Shown here piece after piece: positions 45,911-55,455 of a stretch of 64,000 bases of DNA. The notes under the pieces are model-generated. The model was not told the DNA's origin. It was given only the letters and a program-made list of their open reading frames with translations, and did not search any database. A program made the translations under genes and the position numbers. The first letter of the stretch is position 1. Every line of letters starts with the position of its first letter. This stretch comes from an uncultured Tateyamaria sp. (lineage in GTDB: Bacteria; Pseudomonadota; Alphaproteobacteria; Rhodobacterales; Rhodobacteraceae), in the NCBI RefSeq assembly GCF_947496075.1, contig NZ_CANMBJ010000001.1, positions 124,001 to 188,000 of the forward strand, written 5' to 3'.

Positions 45911-46642
45911 TTACCCCTGCACCCGTGTGAAGGTCCCCTTGCCTTCCAAGATCTCCTTGAACCCGCCGGGTGTGTCCAGCGGGAAGACGATCAAGGGAAG
46001 GTTGTTGTCGCGCGCGAGCGCGATGGCTGATGCGTCCATGACGCCAAGGCGCTTTGCCAGAACCTCGTCATAGGTCACGACATCATAGCGTTTGGCATCA
46101 TCATGCTTGGCCGGGTCCTTATCGTAGACCCCGTCCACACCGTTCTTCCCCATGAATATAGCCTCACAGGACATCTCATTGGCGCGCAAGGTCGCGGCTG
46201 TGTCAGTGGTGAAATATGGGTTACCCGTCCCGGCGGCAAAGATGCAGACACGTTTCTTTTCAAGGTGACGCACTGCGCGGCGGCGAATGTAGGGTTCTGC
46301 AACCTCGTTCATCGTGATGGCGCTGATGACGCGGGTAAAAACGCCCAGCCCCTCAAGCGCGGACTGCATGGCAAGGGCGTTCATCACGGTGGCAAGCATG
46401 CCCATGTAGTCGGCCGTTGTACGCTCCATCCCCTGAGCCGAACCCTGTAGACCGCGGAACACGTTGCCGCCGCCAATCACCATGCAAATCTCGACCCCCA
46501 TATCGTGAACGGCCTTCACTTCCTGTGCGATGCGTTCAACCGTTGGAGGGTGGAGCCCGAAGCCCTGATCGCCCATCAGCGCCTCGCCCGAGATCTTTAG
46601 CATCACCCGTTTGAAGGTGGTTGGTGTCTCTGTCTCGGTCAT
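45911..46642 (-). CDS. pyrH: UMP kinase
   Basis: UMP kinase makes UDP and is controlled by GTP and UTP. The 243-residue protein belongs to the amino acid kinase fold, with [21 protein letters not shown], the active-site region [19 protein letters not shown], and a normal C-terminus. The ATG at 46642 ([14 protein letters not shown]) follows a G-rich ribosome site (GGGGGC); in-frame sequence upstream is antisense to miaA. The gene starts the envelope block with an inserted opposite gene before frr. Confidence 0.95.
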   Translation of the reverse strand: MTETETPTTFKRVMLKISGEALMGDQGFGLHPPTVERIAQEVKAVHDMGVEICMVIGGGNVFRGLQGSAQGMERTTADYMGMLATVMNALAMQSALEGLGVFTRVISAITMNEVAEPYIRRRAVRHLEKKRVCIFAAGTGNPYFTTDTAATLRANEMSCEAIFMGKNGVDGVYDKDPAKHDDAKRYDVVTYDEVLAKRLGVMDASAIALARDNNLPLIVFPLDTPGGFKEILEGKGTFTRVQG

Positions 46643-46714
46643 GGTGCGCCCCCGCTCTTTCAAATTGCGCGCAACCTGTCCTAAATGCGATGGGTTTTCA
46701 ATGGATGACACCAC

Positions 46715-47596
46715 ATGATCCGCGATGTAATCGCATCTTTGCCAAGCGAGCTTCCAATACTGATCGCCGGACCGACCGCGTCGGGGAAATCTGCGCTCGC
46801 CCTTGCCATTGCAGAGGCGCAGGGCGGCGTCATCGTGAACGCGGATGCAAGCCAGGTATATGACTGCTGGCGCGTCCTCACCGCGCGCCCCTCTGCGCAA
46901 GAGGAATCACGCGCTCCGCACCGGCTTTATGGAAACCTCCCCTTTGATGCGCCCTATTCCACTGGCCACTGGTTGCGTGAGGTAACGCCTCTCTTGTCTG
47001 GCGAGAGGCCGATCATTGTTGGGGGGACCGGGCTTTACTTTACCGCGCTGACACAGGGTTTGGCGGACATTCCGGCTACGCCACCGGAGTTGCGAAAACA
47101 TGCAGACCAAATGGACATGGCCGCGATGTTGACGGAGTTGGATGCAGACACGATCACGCGCATCGATGTCGCAAATCGTGCGCGTGTGCAGCGCGCTTGG
47201 GAAGTCCTGACCTCCACGGGTCGCGGGCTTGCCCATTGGCAAGACAACACCGCATCGCCGTTGTTGCGGGCGGGGACATATGCGGGGATCGTCATGGACA
47301 GTCCCAAGGAGTGGCTAACGCCCCGCATTGCGACCCGGTTTGACGACATGCTGAGTGGCGGTGCACTTGAAGAGGCGCGCGCCATGCAGAACCGCTTTGA
47401 CCCGGCCCTGCCTTCGTGCCGGGCCATCGGGGTCACGGAAGCGATGGCCCTTCTGCGCGGTGAGATGGATCACGACACGGCTGTTGAGCAGGCCACCATT
47501 GCGACGCGACAATATGCAAAGCGCCAGCGCACTTGGTTTCGAGCCAGGATGGCGGATTGGCGCTGGATCACGTCATCTGAGCTGGCCAAAATTTGA
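46715..47596 (+). CDS. miaA: tRNA dimethylallyltransferase
   Basis: MiaA adds a dimethylallyl group to A37 of tRNAs that read UNN codons. The 293-residue protein has the P-loop [17 protein letters not shown] (about 16-32), the DSxQ-type segment [33 protein letters not shown] and the C-terminal [13 protein letters not shown]. It is divergent from pyrH with 72 nt between starts. Confidence 0.95.
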   Translation: MIRDVIASLPSELPILIAGPTASGKSALALAIAEAQGGVIVNADASQVYDCWRVLTARPSAQEESRAPHRLYGNLPFDAPYSTGHWLREVTPLLSGERPIIVGGTGLYFTALTQGLADIPATPPELRKHADQMDMAAMLTELDADTITRIDVANRARVQRAWEVLTSTGRGLAHWQDNTASPLLRAGTYAGIVMDSPKEWLTPRIATRFDDMLSGGALEEARAMQNRFDPALPSCRAIGVTEAMALLRGEMDHDTAVEQATIATRQYAKRQRTWFRARMADWRWITSSELAKI

Positions 47597-47668
47597 CCTT
47601 TTACGCGTTTCGCGGCACAAATGTCAGTGTAAACCGCGCGCCATATTGTCGAAAACGGACAAACACAC

Positions 47669-48466
47669 ATGTCCCTGCCTCCGATCGAGATAAAGCCGCT
47701 GGTCCAGCTGATCGCTGGTCAGGATTGGCGCGTGTCGCTTGCGCATGACCGACCGCAACATGTCATCATCTGGATCACCCGCGGACAAGGGCGGCTCTTG
47801 CTCAACGGCACCCGACGCGGTGTGGGAACACACAACGCGCTTACCATACCTCCACACACGCTGTTTGCGCTTGAGTTAGGTCGGCAGGGCAGCGGGATGG
47901 TGGCGTTGATCCCGGACGGGACGGAGATTCGGTGGCCGACCCGCGCACGGCAGTTGCGTGTGAGAGACGTGGACAGCATTGGCGAAATGACAGCCATATT
48001 CGAGGCAGCCCATCGTGAGGTCACACAGGCACGCCCACTGGCCCAAGATGCAATCGACGCGCACATGGCACTTATGTCAGTTTGGTTGCGGCGACAGATC
48101 GCCCTGCCCGATCACCTGCCCATCACGATGAACGCGGCCGCGCGGTTGAGTGCGCGGTTTTGCGAACGTGTCAGCAAAAACTACGCCGACGGATTGACGA
48201 TGGCCGACCATGCTGCCGCACTGGGTGTCACCGCAACCCACCTGACACGCGCGTGCAAAGCCGCCACCGGACGGACTGCGGCAGATTTGCTGACCGAGCG
48301 TACGCTTTATGCGGCGCGCATTGCCCTTACAGAAACCTCCGTGCCCGCACAGGATATTGCAAGACACCTCGGCTTTGGATCCGCCGCATATTTTACGCGC
48401 TTCATGCAACAGCACACCGGACAAACACCAACCGCTTTGCGAAAGGCAGCGCGGCAAACTCATTGA
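47669..48466 (+). CDS. AraC family transcriptional regulator
   Basis: The 265-residue protein has an N-terminal AraC-type cupin domain (about 10-130, VIIWITRGQGRLLLNGTRRG) and a C-terminal double helix-turn-helix domain (about 160-258). The second motif is complete: DIARHLGFGSAAYFTRFMQQ followed by HTGQTPTALRK. The effector is unknown. It is followed by two direct repeats spaced by about two helical turns and then by a transporter operon on the same strand, the likely target. Confidence 0.9.
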   Translation: MSLPPIEIKPLVQLIAGQDWRVSLAHDRPQHVIIWITRGQGRLLLNGTRRGVGTHNALTIPPHTLFALELGRQGSGMVALIPDGTEIRWPTRARQLRVRDVDSIGEMTAIFEAAHREVTQARPLAQDAIDAHMALMSVWLRRQIALPDHLPITMNAAARLSARFCERVSKNYADGLTMADHAAALGVTATHLTRACKAATGRTAADLLTERTLYAARIALTETSVPAQDIARHLGFGSAAYFTRFMQQHTGQTPTALRKAARQTH

Positions 48467-48818
48467 CGCTTTACGTTGCGTAAGGCGGTAGATGTCGCAA
48501 ATGGAACAGGCAAATGTCGCAAACGTGTAATGATTTTTGAAACCGCACCGTTGACCTGTGTGCGCTTCTGTTGCCTCATGGGTCAGGGAACAAAATGATC
48601 GCACGCGCATCGCAACACCTCAGCCACTTTGAGGAACATGCGCCAAGCCCAGATCAATGGGGCACGCGAACACGGGGGAAGTAGGTGTAAACAAATCCGT
48701 CACATCACGAGGGCAGCCCGCTAGGGCAGCACCCGAGGCGTACAACCAAAACAAATTGCGCCCGGCAAGCAACAAAGGCGGCACGCACCCGCCTCAAGCC
48801 ACCCAACAGGGGCACTAA
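48467..48818 (+). promoter_or_regulatory. Gene-free leader of the ABC transporter operon, with two direct repeats
   Basis: This 352-nt stretch has no supported gene and no remains of a substrate-binding protein in any frame I checked. Near its start two identical copies of ATGTCGCAAA occur at 48492-48501 and 48514-48523, exactly 22 nt apart, as expected for an AraC-family dimer site. A TAATGA sequence at 48528-48533 could be a -10 box, which would place the second repeat over the -35 region. The remaining 280 nt would be a long leader. Confidence 0.5.
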
Positions 48819-49865
48819 ATGGGACTCTTCATACTCAGACGGCTGGGCGTGATGCTACTGACGGCACTTTGCCTGACGTTCATCGTGTTCTTTCTGACCA
48901 ATCTCTATCCAAACCTTGAGAAACTGGCCAAGACCCAAGGCAACTTCCGCATGACGGACGAAGCTGTTGCAAGCTGGTTGGATGATCGGGGCTATATCGA
49001 CAATACATTCGTCAAATACGGGCGTTGGCTGGGTGTAGCGCCCGGTTGGGTGACCGAGAAAGAGGATGGCACTATCACCGGGCAGTGCTTCAAAGAAAAT
49101 GCGCCTGTCGAAGAGCGGCCCACGTTTTGCGGTGTTTTGCAGGGCGATTGGGGCTTTTCACTGGTGTTCAAGGATGAGGTCAGCAGTCTGGTCGCAATAC
49201 GGCTTGGCGCCACCGGCAAACTGATGGGATTTGTTCTTTTGGTCATGGTGCCGATGTCGCTGATCGTCGGTGTGCTCGCCGGTATGCGCGAGGGTTCGGG
49301 TCTGGATCGGTCGCTTTCTACCTTCTCGATCGCGACGACGGCCACGCCTGAATATGTCTCGGGCGTTATCTTTATCGCCATATTTGCGTCATCCGCATTC
49401 GGGCTCAAGTGGTTCAAGGGATCCGCAACGCAAGCCATTGAGAATGCAACTTTTGAGAACTTCACGCTGCCGGTCCTGACCATCGCTCTTTATGGCATGG
49501 GATACATCGCACGGATGACACGCGCGAGCATGACCGAGGTGATGACCGCGCAATACATCCGGACCGCGCGACTCAAAGGGGTCAGCTTTGGCAATATTGT
49601 CCTGAAACACGCGCTCAGGAATGCGCTCATCGCGCCCTTCACCGTCATCATGTTGCAGATCCCATGGCTGTTGAATGGCGTGGTGATTGTCGAGACGCTC
49701 TTTAACTACAAGGGCTTTGGTTGGTTGCTGGTGCAGGCGGCGGGCAACAACGACATCGAACTGCTTCTGGCCGTGTCGGTTGTGTCGGTTGTGGTGGTGC
49801 TGATCACCCAGCTGATTTCCGACATCGGCTACGTGTTCCTCAACCCGCGCATCCGCATTTCTTAA
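48819..49865 (+). CDS. Peptide-type ABC transporter permease, DppB/OppB family
   Basis: The 348-residue inner-membrane protein has an N-terminal helix (about 9-30), a periplasmic insert of about 95 residues ending in GDWGFSLVFKDEV, then the BPD_transp_1 core with five helices. The EAA loop for ATPase contact is YIRTARLKGVSFGNIVLKHA, and PWLLNGVVIVETLFNYKGFG is typical of DppB/OppB. No substrate-binding protein gene is adjacent, so the transported molecule cannot be inferred. The next permease starts 12 nt later. Confidence 0.9.
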   Translation: MGLFILRRLGVMLLTALCLTFIVFFLTNLYPNLEKLAKTQGNFRMTDEAVASWLDDRGYIDNTFVKYGRWLGVAPGWVTEKEDGTITGQCFKENAPVEERPTFCGVLQGDWGFSLVFKDEVSSLVAIRLGATGKLMGFVLLVMVPMSLIVGVLAGMREGSGLDRSLSTFSIATTATPEYVSGVIFIAIFASSAFGLKWFKGSATQAIENATFENFTLPVLTIALYGMGYIARMTRASMTEVMTAQYIRTARLKGVSFGNIVLKHALRNALIAPFTVIMLQIPWLLNGVVIVETLFNYKGFGWLLVQAAGNNDIELLLAVSVVSVVVVLITQLISDIGYVFLNPRIRIS

Positions 49866-49877
49866 GGGAGGCTAACC

Positions 49878-51329
49878 ATGGAAGCTTTGACATGGACCGG
49901 CCCTCTTGGGCAATTTTTGGACCCGGTGCTGTATGTGCTGTCTGCAATCTTCTTGGTGGCGATCGTCATACAGATCGTACTGGGCCTTGCCAGCGGTGGA
50001 TCCCGCGTAGTGACAAACCCCGATGGCACACTCAGTTCTGCCGGAGGCGCCTATGACTTTTCGTCGACGGCAACGCGATGGCTGGGCCTTGGGCTGTTCC
50101 TGATTGTATTGGCATATGTCGTCATCGGCATTTTTACCGGCCCGCAGGTCGCCGGGATCATTGGTGGGATGAGCCAGCAACTCATGCCGGTCTGGATCGC
50201 GCTGATCCTGACCTTCATTGTGTCGATCAGGTTCAAACGCAAGCTGGGTCTTTACGGCAAACTCTTTGACTCCACCGTTGGCATGATCGGCTTTGCGCTT
50301 GTGATGTTCTGGGTCTACGCCGGTGTGATGGCTGGGCTGTTCGATTGGATTACGACACATGACAGCCTGAGCCAGGTGTCAGGTATGAAAAACAAGGTGC
50401 CCGGGACGCCGATGCGTAGCACTGAGGACGGTGAATATGCCTGGTATCTTCTGGGCGGTGACAACCTGGCCCGCGATGTGTTCAGCCGCCTGTTCAAAGG
50501 GGCTTGGGTCGTGGTGCAGATCGCCCCGCTCGCCACGGTCTTTGCCTTCATGGTTGGCATCACTTTGGGTCTGCCAGCCGGGTTCTATGGCGGTCGCCTC
50601 GACACGCTGCTGTCGTTCCTTGCGAACCTCATCCTCGCCTTCCCGGTCATCCTGCTGTTCTACCTGCTGGTGACCCCGGAAATCGTAGCGACGGGCATTC
50701 CGAACTACATGGCGACGGTCCTGTTTGTCTTCCCGCTGATCTTTGTGGGTGTGCTTCTGAACTCGCGCTACTACACGCAACCCAGTTTCCGCACACCGCT
50801 GCTGATTGTCGTTCTTGGGATCATGGGGTGGATATACCTGTCGCTGATCTCCGACGGCGGCACGAAAGTGGCTGTGCTGCCGGAGTTTTTGGACTTGTTC
50901 GACATCGACCCCGGCATTCTTGTCGTGTTCGTCTCGGTCGTTTTTGTGAACGCACCCACCGTTTTCCGGATCGTCCGTGGCCTCGCCATGGACATCAAGA
51001 CGCGGGACTACGTGGCGGCGGCGCAAACCCGTGGTGAGGGTCCCTGGTACATCATGCTGTGGGAGATTTTGCCCAACGCGCGCGGGCCCCTGATCGTCGA
51101 TTTCTGTCTGCGGATTGGATACACCACGATCCTTCTGGGCACTTTGGGCTTCTTTGGGTTGGGCTTGCAAAGCGAGAGCCCGGATTGGGGCACAACGATC
51201 AACGCCGGTCGGCGCTTGTTGTCCGCCTACCCGCACCCGGCGATCGCACCTGCCCTGTCCCTGCTGACCATGGTTCTGGGATTGAACCTGTTGGCGGATG
51301 GGCTGCGTGAAGAAAGCTTGAAGGACTGA
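49878..51329 (+). CDS. Oversized ABC transporter permease, DppC/OppC family
   Basis: The core of this 483-residue protein is a DppC/OppC-type permease with EAA loop DYVAAAQTRGEGPWYIMLWE (about 378-397). Usual members have about 300 residues. Two additions are visible: an N-terminal extension (1-125) with three extra helices (about 17-38, 66-86, 104-118), and an insert of about 75 residues (about 268-345) between core helices, with two more hydrophobic segments and a polar loop. GGDNLARDVFSRLF marks the normal core start. A ribosome site GGGAGG precedes the ATG. Confidence 0.85.
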   Translation: MEALTWTGPLGQFLDPVLYVLSAIFLVAIVIQIVLGLASGGSRVVTNPDGTLSSAGGAYDFSSTATRWLGLGLFLIVLAYVVIGIFTGPQVAGIIGGMSQQLMPVWIALILTFIVSIRFKRKLGLYGKLFDSTVGMIGFALVMFWVYAGVMAGLFDWITTHDSLSQVSGMKNKVPGTPMRSTEDGEYAWYLLGGDNLARDVFSRLFKGAWVVVQIAPLATVFAFMVGITLGLPAGFYGGRLDTLLSFLANLILAFPVILLFYLLVTPEIVATGIPNYMATVLFVFPLIFVGVLLNSRYYTQPSFRTPLLIVVLGIMGWIYLSLISDGGTKVAVLPEFLDLFDIDPGILVVFVSVVFVNAPTVFRIVRGLAMDIKTRDYVAAAQTRGEGPWYIMLWEILPNARGPLIVDFCLRIGYTTILLGTLGFFGLGLQSESPDWGTTINAGRRLLSAYPHPAIAPALSLLTMVLGLNLLADGLREESLKD

Positions 51330-51341
51330 GTTGAAACGGGC

Positions 51342-51393
51342 GGACCGGGGGCCAGTCCCCGGTCCCCAGAAGTTTATTTGGCAAGATGAAGGG
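51342..51393 (+). repeat. Intergenic hairpin repeat, copy 2
   Basis: A 9-bp GC stem (51342-51350 with 51357-51365, GGACCGGGG / CCCCGGTCC) is followed by CCAGAAG, TTTATTTGGC and AAGATGAAGG. The layout matches copy 1 on the minus strand at 2198-2247. It lies between the long permease gene and the ATPase gene, inside the operon, and could reduce transcription of the ATPase gene. Confidence 0.6.
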
Positions 51394-51428
51394 CAAGACA
51401 TCTTCACAGCCAAACGGGAGAGATGAGA

Positions 51429-53516
51429 ATGGCAAAACTGGACTATGACGGCCCGATCCTCGAGATCGACAAGCTGAGCATCTCCTTCTTCACGCGGTTG
51501 CGGGAAATTCCGGCGGTCATGGACTTTTCGGTGACTGTGAAGCCGGGAGAGGCCGTGGGTCTCGTTGGTGAATCCGGGTGCGGCAAGTCCACTGTCGCCC
51601 TCGGGGTCATGCAGGACCTTGGCAAGAACGGGCGCATCGTCGGCGGGTCGATCAAGTTCAAGGGCCGCGACCTGCAAGAGATGAGCGCGGAGGATTTGCG
51701 CGACATCCGCGGGTCCGAGATTGCCATGATCTATCAGGAACCGATGGCATCGCTGAACCCGGCCATGAAGATCGGCAAGCAGTTGATGGAAGTGCCCATG
51801 ATCCATCAGGGCATGTCGGAAAAAGATGCCCGCGCGCGTGCGCTGCAGGTGGTCACAGACGTCAAGCTGCCCGACCCCAAGCGTATATTGAACAGTTTTC
51901 CGCACCAGCTGTCTGGCGGGCAGCAGCAGCGTATCGTGATCGCCATGGCACTGATGTCCGAGCCATCGCTTCTGATCCTTGATGAACCAACCACTGCTTT
52001 AGACGTGACCGTAGAAGCTGCGGTTGTCGAACTGGTCAAGGACCTGGGCAAGAAATACGGCACCTCGATGCTGTTCATCTCGCACAACCTCGGCCTTGTG
52101 CTCGAAACATGCGACCGGATCTGCGTGATGTATTCAGGCGAAGCCGTTGAACGCGGGTCGATCAAGCAGGTGTTTGACGAGATGCAGCACCCCTACACCC
52201 AAGCGCTTTTCCGTTCGATCCCCCTGCCCGGCGCAGACAAGAACGCGCGCCCGCTTGTTGCCATCCCCGGCAACTTCCCCCTGCCGCACGAACGTCCACC
52301 GGGTTGTAACTTCGGCCCGCGCTGCGACTACTTTGAAGACGGTCGGTGCAACCAGGACACGACCATCCCAATGGCAGCCGCGAATGAGGATGCAAGCCAC
52401 GAAACCCGCTGTCTTCGCTTTCAGGAGATTGATTGGAATGCGCCGATCACCCTGGGTGAGCAGAAGGAAAAGGGCGAAGTTGGCGATGTTGTTCTTAAGA
52501 TGGACAATCTCAAGAAGTATTACGAGGTCGCTGCATCAGCCTTGTTTGGGGGTGGTGACAAGAAAGTGGTCAAGGCCAACGAAACGCTCAGCTTCGAAGC
52601 ACGCGAGTCCGAAACACTCGCCATCGTGGGCGAATCCGGTTGCGGTAAATCGACCTTCGCCAAGGTGTTGATGGGCCTTGAGACAGCGACCGAAGGGACC
52701 ATCACACTCGGCAACAAAAACATTCAGGACGTGCCAATCGAGGACCGAGACACGCAAACGGTCGCGGACGTGCAAATGGTGTTTCAGAACCCGTTTGACA
52801 CATTGAATCCATCAATGACCGTTGGCCGTCAGATCATCCGGGCACTTGAGATTTTCAAGGTCGGCAATAACGAAGCCGACCGCAAACAGCGGATGCTGGA
52901 GCTGTTGGATCTTGTGAAACTGCCACGCGCCTTTGCGGATCGTATGCCGCGTCAGTTGTCCGGGGGACAGAAACAACGCGTCGGCATCGCCCGCGCCTTT
53001 GCCGGAGACGCCAAGATTGTCGTCGCGGACGAACCTGTTTCAGCGCTCGACGTATCGGTTCAGGCCGCTGTGACCGATCTTTTGATGGAGATCCAGCGCG
53101 AGCAGAAGACGACATTGCTGTTCATCTCGCACGACCTGTCGATCGTCCGCTATCTCAGCGACCGAGTTATGGTGATGTATCTGGGACATGTGGTCGAACT
53201 TGGCTCGACCGAACAGGTCTTTGCCCCGCCCTACCATCCATACACCGAGGCATTGTTGTCAGCCGTGCCAATTGCCGACACGTCGGTGGAGAAGCAGCAC
53301 ATCGTGCTGGAGGGCGACATCCCATCCGCTATGAACCCGCCACCGGGCTGCCCGTTCCAGACGCGATGCCGGTGGAAGTCGGACGTGCCCGGCGGACTCT
53401 GCGAGAAGGAGGTGCCGCCGGTGCGTTTCCTTGCTGAAGGGCATCAGGTCAAATGTCACCTGGCGGAAGATATACTGGAACGGATGGAACCTGTCATAAA
53501 GGTTGCCGCTGAGTGA
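51429..53516 (+). CDS. Peptide-type ABC transporter, fused double ATPase (DppD-DppF type)
   Basis: The 695-residue protein holds two complete ABC ATPases that are separate proteins in dpp/opp systems. Half 1 has GESGCGKST (about 48-56), LSGGQQQR and LLILDEPTTALD; half 2 has GESGCGKST (about 395-403), LSGGQKQR and VVADEPVSALD. Each ends in the oligopeptide-type cysteine tail (PPGCNFGPRCDYF and PPGCPFQTRCRW) that can bind an iron-sulfur cluster. The ATG at 51429 has GGGAG at 8 nt; one two codons earlier is too close to it. It energises the two permeases upstream. Confidence 0.93.
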   Translation: MAKLDYDGPILEIDKLSISFFTRLREIPAVMDFSVTVKPGEAVGLVGESGCGKSTVALGVMQDLGKNGRIVGGSIKFKGRDLQEMSAEDLRDIRGSEIAMIYQEPMASLNPAMKIGKQLMEVPMIHQGMSEKDARARALQVVTDVKLPDPKRILNSFPHQLSGGQQQRIVIAMALMSEPSLLILDEPTTALDVTVEAAVVELVKDLGKKYGTSMLFISHNLGLVLETCDRICVMYSGEAVERGSIKQVFDEMQHPYTQALFRSIPLPGADKNARPLVAIPGNFPLPHERPPGCNFGPRCDYFEDGRCNQDTTIPMAAANEDASHETRCLRFQEIDWNAPITLGEQKEKGEVGDVVLKMDNLKKYYEVAASALFGGGDKKVVKANETLSFEARESETLAIVGESGCGKSTFAKVLMGLETATEGTITLGNKNIQDVPIEDRDTQTVADVQMVFQNPFDTLNPSMTVGRQIIRALEIFKVGNNEADRKQRMLELLDLVKLPRAFADRMPRQLSGGQKQRVGIARAFAGDAKIVVADEPVSALDVSVQAAVTDLLMEIQREQKTTLLFISHDLSIVRYLSDRVMVMYLGHVVELGSTEQVFAPPYHPYTEALLSAVPIADTSVEKQHIVLEGDIPSAMNPPPGCPFQTRCRWKSDVPGGLCEKEVPPVRFLAEGHQVKCHLAEDILERMEPVIKVAAE

Positions 53517-54002
53517 TCAGAGATATTCCGACGCGGCAGTGTAGTTAGACATGAACTGCCAAAAGGCGGGGATAGCGACCGTTTCGGCCCAGTAACGCAG
53601 TTCAGTGAAATTGGCGGCCAGAACCCCAATCATGTAAGCCGTCCAGAACTGCCACGCGCGCTGCGCCGTTCGTGAGAAGATTAGTGTCACCAGAAAGGCG
53701 ACCGGGGCAATCACAACTGCTGCGATGTAACCGGCAATTTTGAAGTCGGCGAGGATAAGGCCGTAAAGCGTCAGATAGTCGAGCGTGATAATGAACAGGA
53801 AACCAATGTTGGATGCAAAAAGAAGGCCCGCGATGCCGCCTGCAAGCGCCCCAGCAACCAACATATCAAAGTGAAACCTCCGGTCCTTGTACGCCTCGTG
53901 CACAAGCTTTGCCCTGGGTATCACGACGTCACTGGCGTTTCGCGCTTGGCCGTTGTTTATGCGGTTCAGGCGTTCTTCGAATGTCGATTGACCAGGTTTC
54001 AT
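53517..54002 (-). CDS. Membrane protein of unknown function
   Basis: The 161-residue protein is not recognised. Its N-terminus is soluble and charged (MKPGQSTFEERLNRINNGQA, about 1-42), then four hydrophobic helices follow (about 44-62, 66-80, 86-108, 118-140). The opening FEERLNRI resembles other small membrane proteins of Rhodobacterales, from memory. It is convergent with the transporter ATPase gene, whose stop codon is directly adjacent. The ATG at 54002 is the best start; the in-frame extension upstream has no membrane or conserved features. Confidence 0.7.
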   Translation of the reverse strand: MKPGQSTFEERLNRINNGQARNASDVVIPRAKLVHEAYKDRRFHFDMLVAGALAGGIAGLLFASNIGFLFIITLDYLTLYGLILADFKIAGYIAAVVIAPVAFLVTLIFSRTAQRAWQFWTAYMIGVLAANFTELRYWAETVAIPAFWQFMSNYTAASEYL

Positions 54003-54115
54003 GCTTGCCCCTTTCGCTACCACACATTTCCCGGCGTACGTGCATGGGATGGCGCATTTAAGGCAAAATCGGCGCAATCGAGGGGCGCGCATAAAATACG
54101 CCCCGAACGGACGGA

Positions 54116-54703
54116 TTAGCTACCCCAGATGATTTTCACATAGTTCCTGGTTTCACGGAATGGCGGAACGCCGTTGTACTTCTTCACAGCCCCCGGCCCG
54201 GCGTTGTAGGCCGCCAGGGCAAGACGCCAGCTGCCAAAAGTGCGGTACTGCGCCTTGAGATAGCGTGCACCGCCTTCAAGGTTTTCGGCTGGATCGTTTC
54301 TGTCCACGCCCAAACTGCGCGCGGTTGCAGGCATCAATTGCGCAAGGCCGTACGCACCTTTGTGCGATTTGGCTTTCGCATTCCAGCCGCTCTCCTGTTG
54401 TACAAGGCGCAAGAACAGGTCTTCGGGCACCCCGTGACGGCGGGCAGCATCCTTGGCCATATTCAGATACGGGCCGCGGTATTTTCCGCGAAACTTCTTC
54501 GTCTCGGTGTCCCACTTGGTTGGGGTCACCACCTTGGGCGGCTGCAAACGCACGGAATTGGAGTACTGCGTCGAAGCGCGGCTATCCAACACCTTGGTTT
54601 GAGATTTGAACAAAGAACCACGGCTTTTGGTCGAAAGCGTCTGCGCCGCTCCAGCCTCAACCATGAAGGCAGCGATAATCGCCCCAGCCCAGAGTGCTCG
54701 CAT
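54116..54703 (-). CDS. Lytic murein transglycosylase (SLT domain)
   Basis: The protein (195 residues) is exported, with a signal peptide ([20 protein letters not shown]), a basic linker (about 25-75) and a C-terminal SLT domain (about 80-190). The catalytic glutamate is Glu 104 in QQESGWN, followed by [13 protein letters not shown] and [13 protein letters not shown], all family hallmarks. It cleaves murein to 1,6-anhydro-muropeptides, which feed the AnmK route encoded at 31282. It may alternatively serve a secretion apparatus, but no such genes are near. Confidence 0.9.
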   Translation of the reverse strand: MRALWAGAIIAAFMVEAGAAQTLSTKSRGSLFKSQTKVLDSRASTQYSNSVRLQPPKVVTPTKWDTETKKFRGKYRGPYLNMAKDAARRHGVPEDLFLRLVQQESGWNAKAKSHKGAYGLAQLMPATARSLGVDRNDPAENLEGGARYLKAQYRTFGSWRLALAAYNAGPGAVKKYNGVPPFRETRNYVKIIWGS

Positions 54704-54876
54704 CTTTCACTATCCCCAGATCTTACACTGCCACCATTTCTTGACGCGCAATATACGGCTTTTTTGCCATCGCGCCAGTCTTACGCGGTTTTACCCTGCA
54801 TTAACCACGTGTAGTCTAGCCAGAACGCAAGGCCGTGGCTCGGAATCAGCCCGGCATGGGACAAAAGGGGAAGAAC

Positions 54877-55389
54877 ATGGCAGGGTCCGTGAATAAGGTC
54901 ATTCTGATCGGCAATTTGGGACGCGATCCCGAGGTGCGGACATTCCAGAACGGCGGCAAGGTGTGCAACCTGCGCATCGCAACGTCCGAGACATGGAAAG
55001 ACCGCAACACCGGCGAACGCAAGGAGCGTACAGAATGGCATTCCGTTGCTATTTTCTCCGAACCGCTGGCACGGGTGGCCGAGCAATATTTACGCAAGGG
55101 CTCGAAAGTGTATCTGGAAGGTCAGCTTGAGACACGCAAATGGCAGGACCAGTCGGGTCAGGACCGGTATTCAACCGAAGTGGTGCTGCGCCCCTATACG
55201 TCGACCCTGACCATGCTGGACGGCCGTGGCGAAGGTGGTGGCGGCGGTAACGTTGGCGGCGGCGGGGGCGGCGGCCAGATGGGCTATGATGATCGTGACG
55301 GCGGCTATGGTGGCGGTGGCAGTGGCAGTGGCAGCAGCCAACCCAGCCCGGCCCCAAGCCGCGATCTGGACGACGAAATTCCGTTCTAA
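54877..55389 (+). CDS. ssb: Single-stranded DNA-binding protein
   Basis: SSB coats single-stranded DNA in replication and repair. The 170-residue protein starts [20 protein letters not shown], has the OB-fold (about 5-115) and a glycine-rich linker (about 120-155), and ends in the acidic tip DDEIPF that recruits partners such as the chi subunit (holC at 3568). The ATG at 54877 follows AAGGGG; no LexA-type box is visible upstream. A strong terminator follows. Confidence 0.96.
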   Translation: MAGSVNKVILIGNLGRDPEVRTFQNGGKVCNLRIATSETWKDRNTGERKERTEWHSVAIFSEPLARVAEQYLRKGSKVYLEGQLETRKWQDQSGQDRYSTEVVLRPYTSTLTMLDGRGEGGGGGNVGGGGGGGQMGYDDRDGGYGGGGSGSGSSQPSPAPSRDLDDEIPF

Positions 55390-55405
55390 GCAGCTCAGTC
55401 AAAAA

Positions 55406-55438
55406 CAAAGGGCCCGTGTTGAAGACGCGGGCCCTTTG
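55406..55438. terminator. Bidirectional terminator between ssb and the PPOX gene
   Basis: An 11-bp perfect stem CAAAGGGCCCG / CGGGCCCTTTG (55406-55416 with 55428-55438, 11-nt loop) has A-rich sequence to the left and CTATT to the right. It lies between convergent genes. Confidence 0.85.
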
Positions 55439-55455
55439 CTATTCAAACGCTGTAT

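Noticed and set aside
48467-48818. Possible remnant of a substrate-binding protein gene before the permeases
   Set aside because: All frames are broken by stops within short distance and no signal peptide or binding-protein motif can be seen, so it is treated as a leader region.
50379-51905. Long open frame on the minus strand (508 codons) across the permease and ATPase genes
   Set aside because: It is antisense to two well-supported ABC transporter genes, has no recognisable domain and a His/Arg/Gln-rich shadow composition typical of GC-rich DNA.
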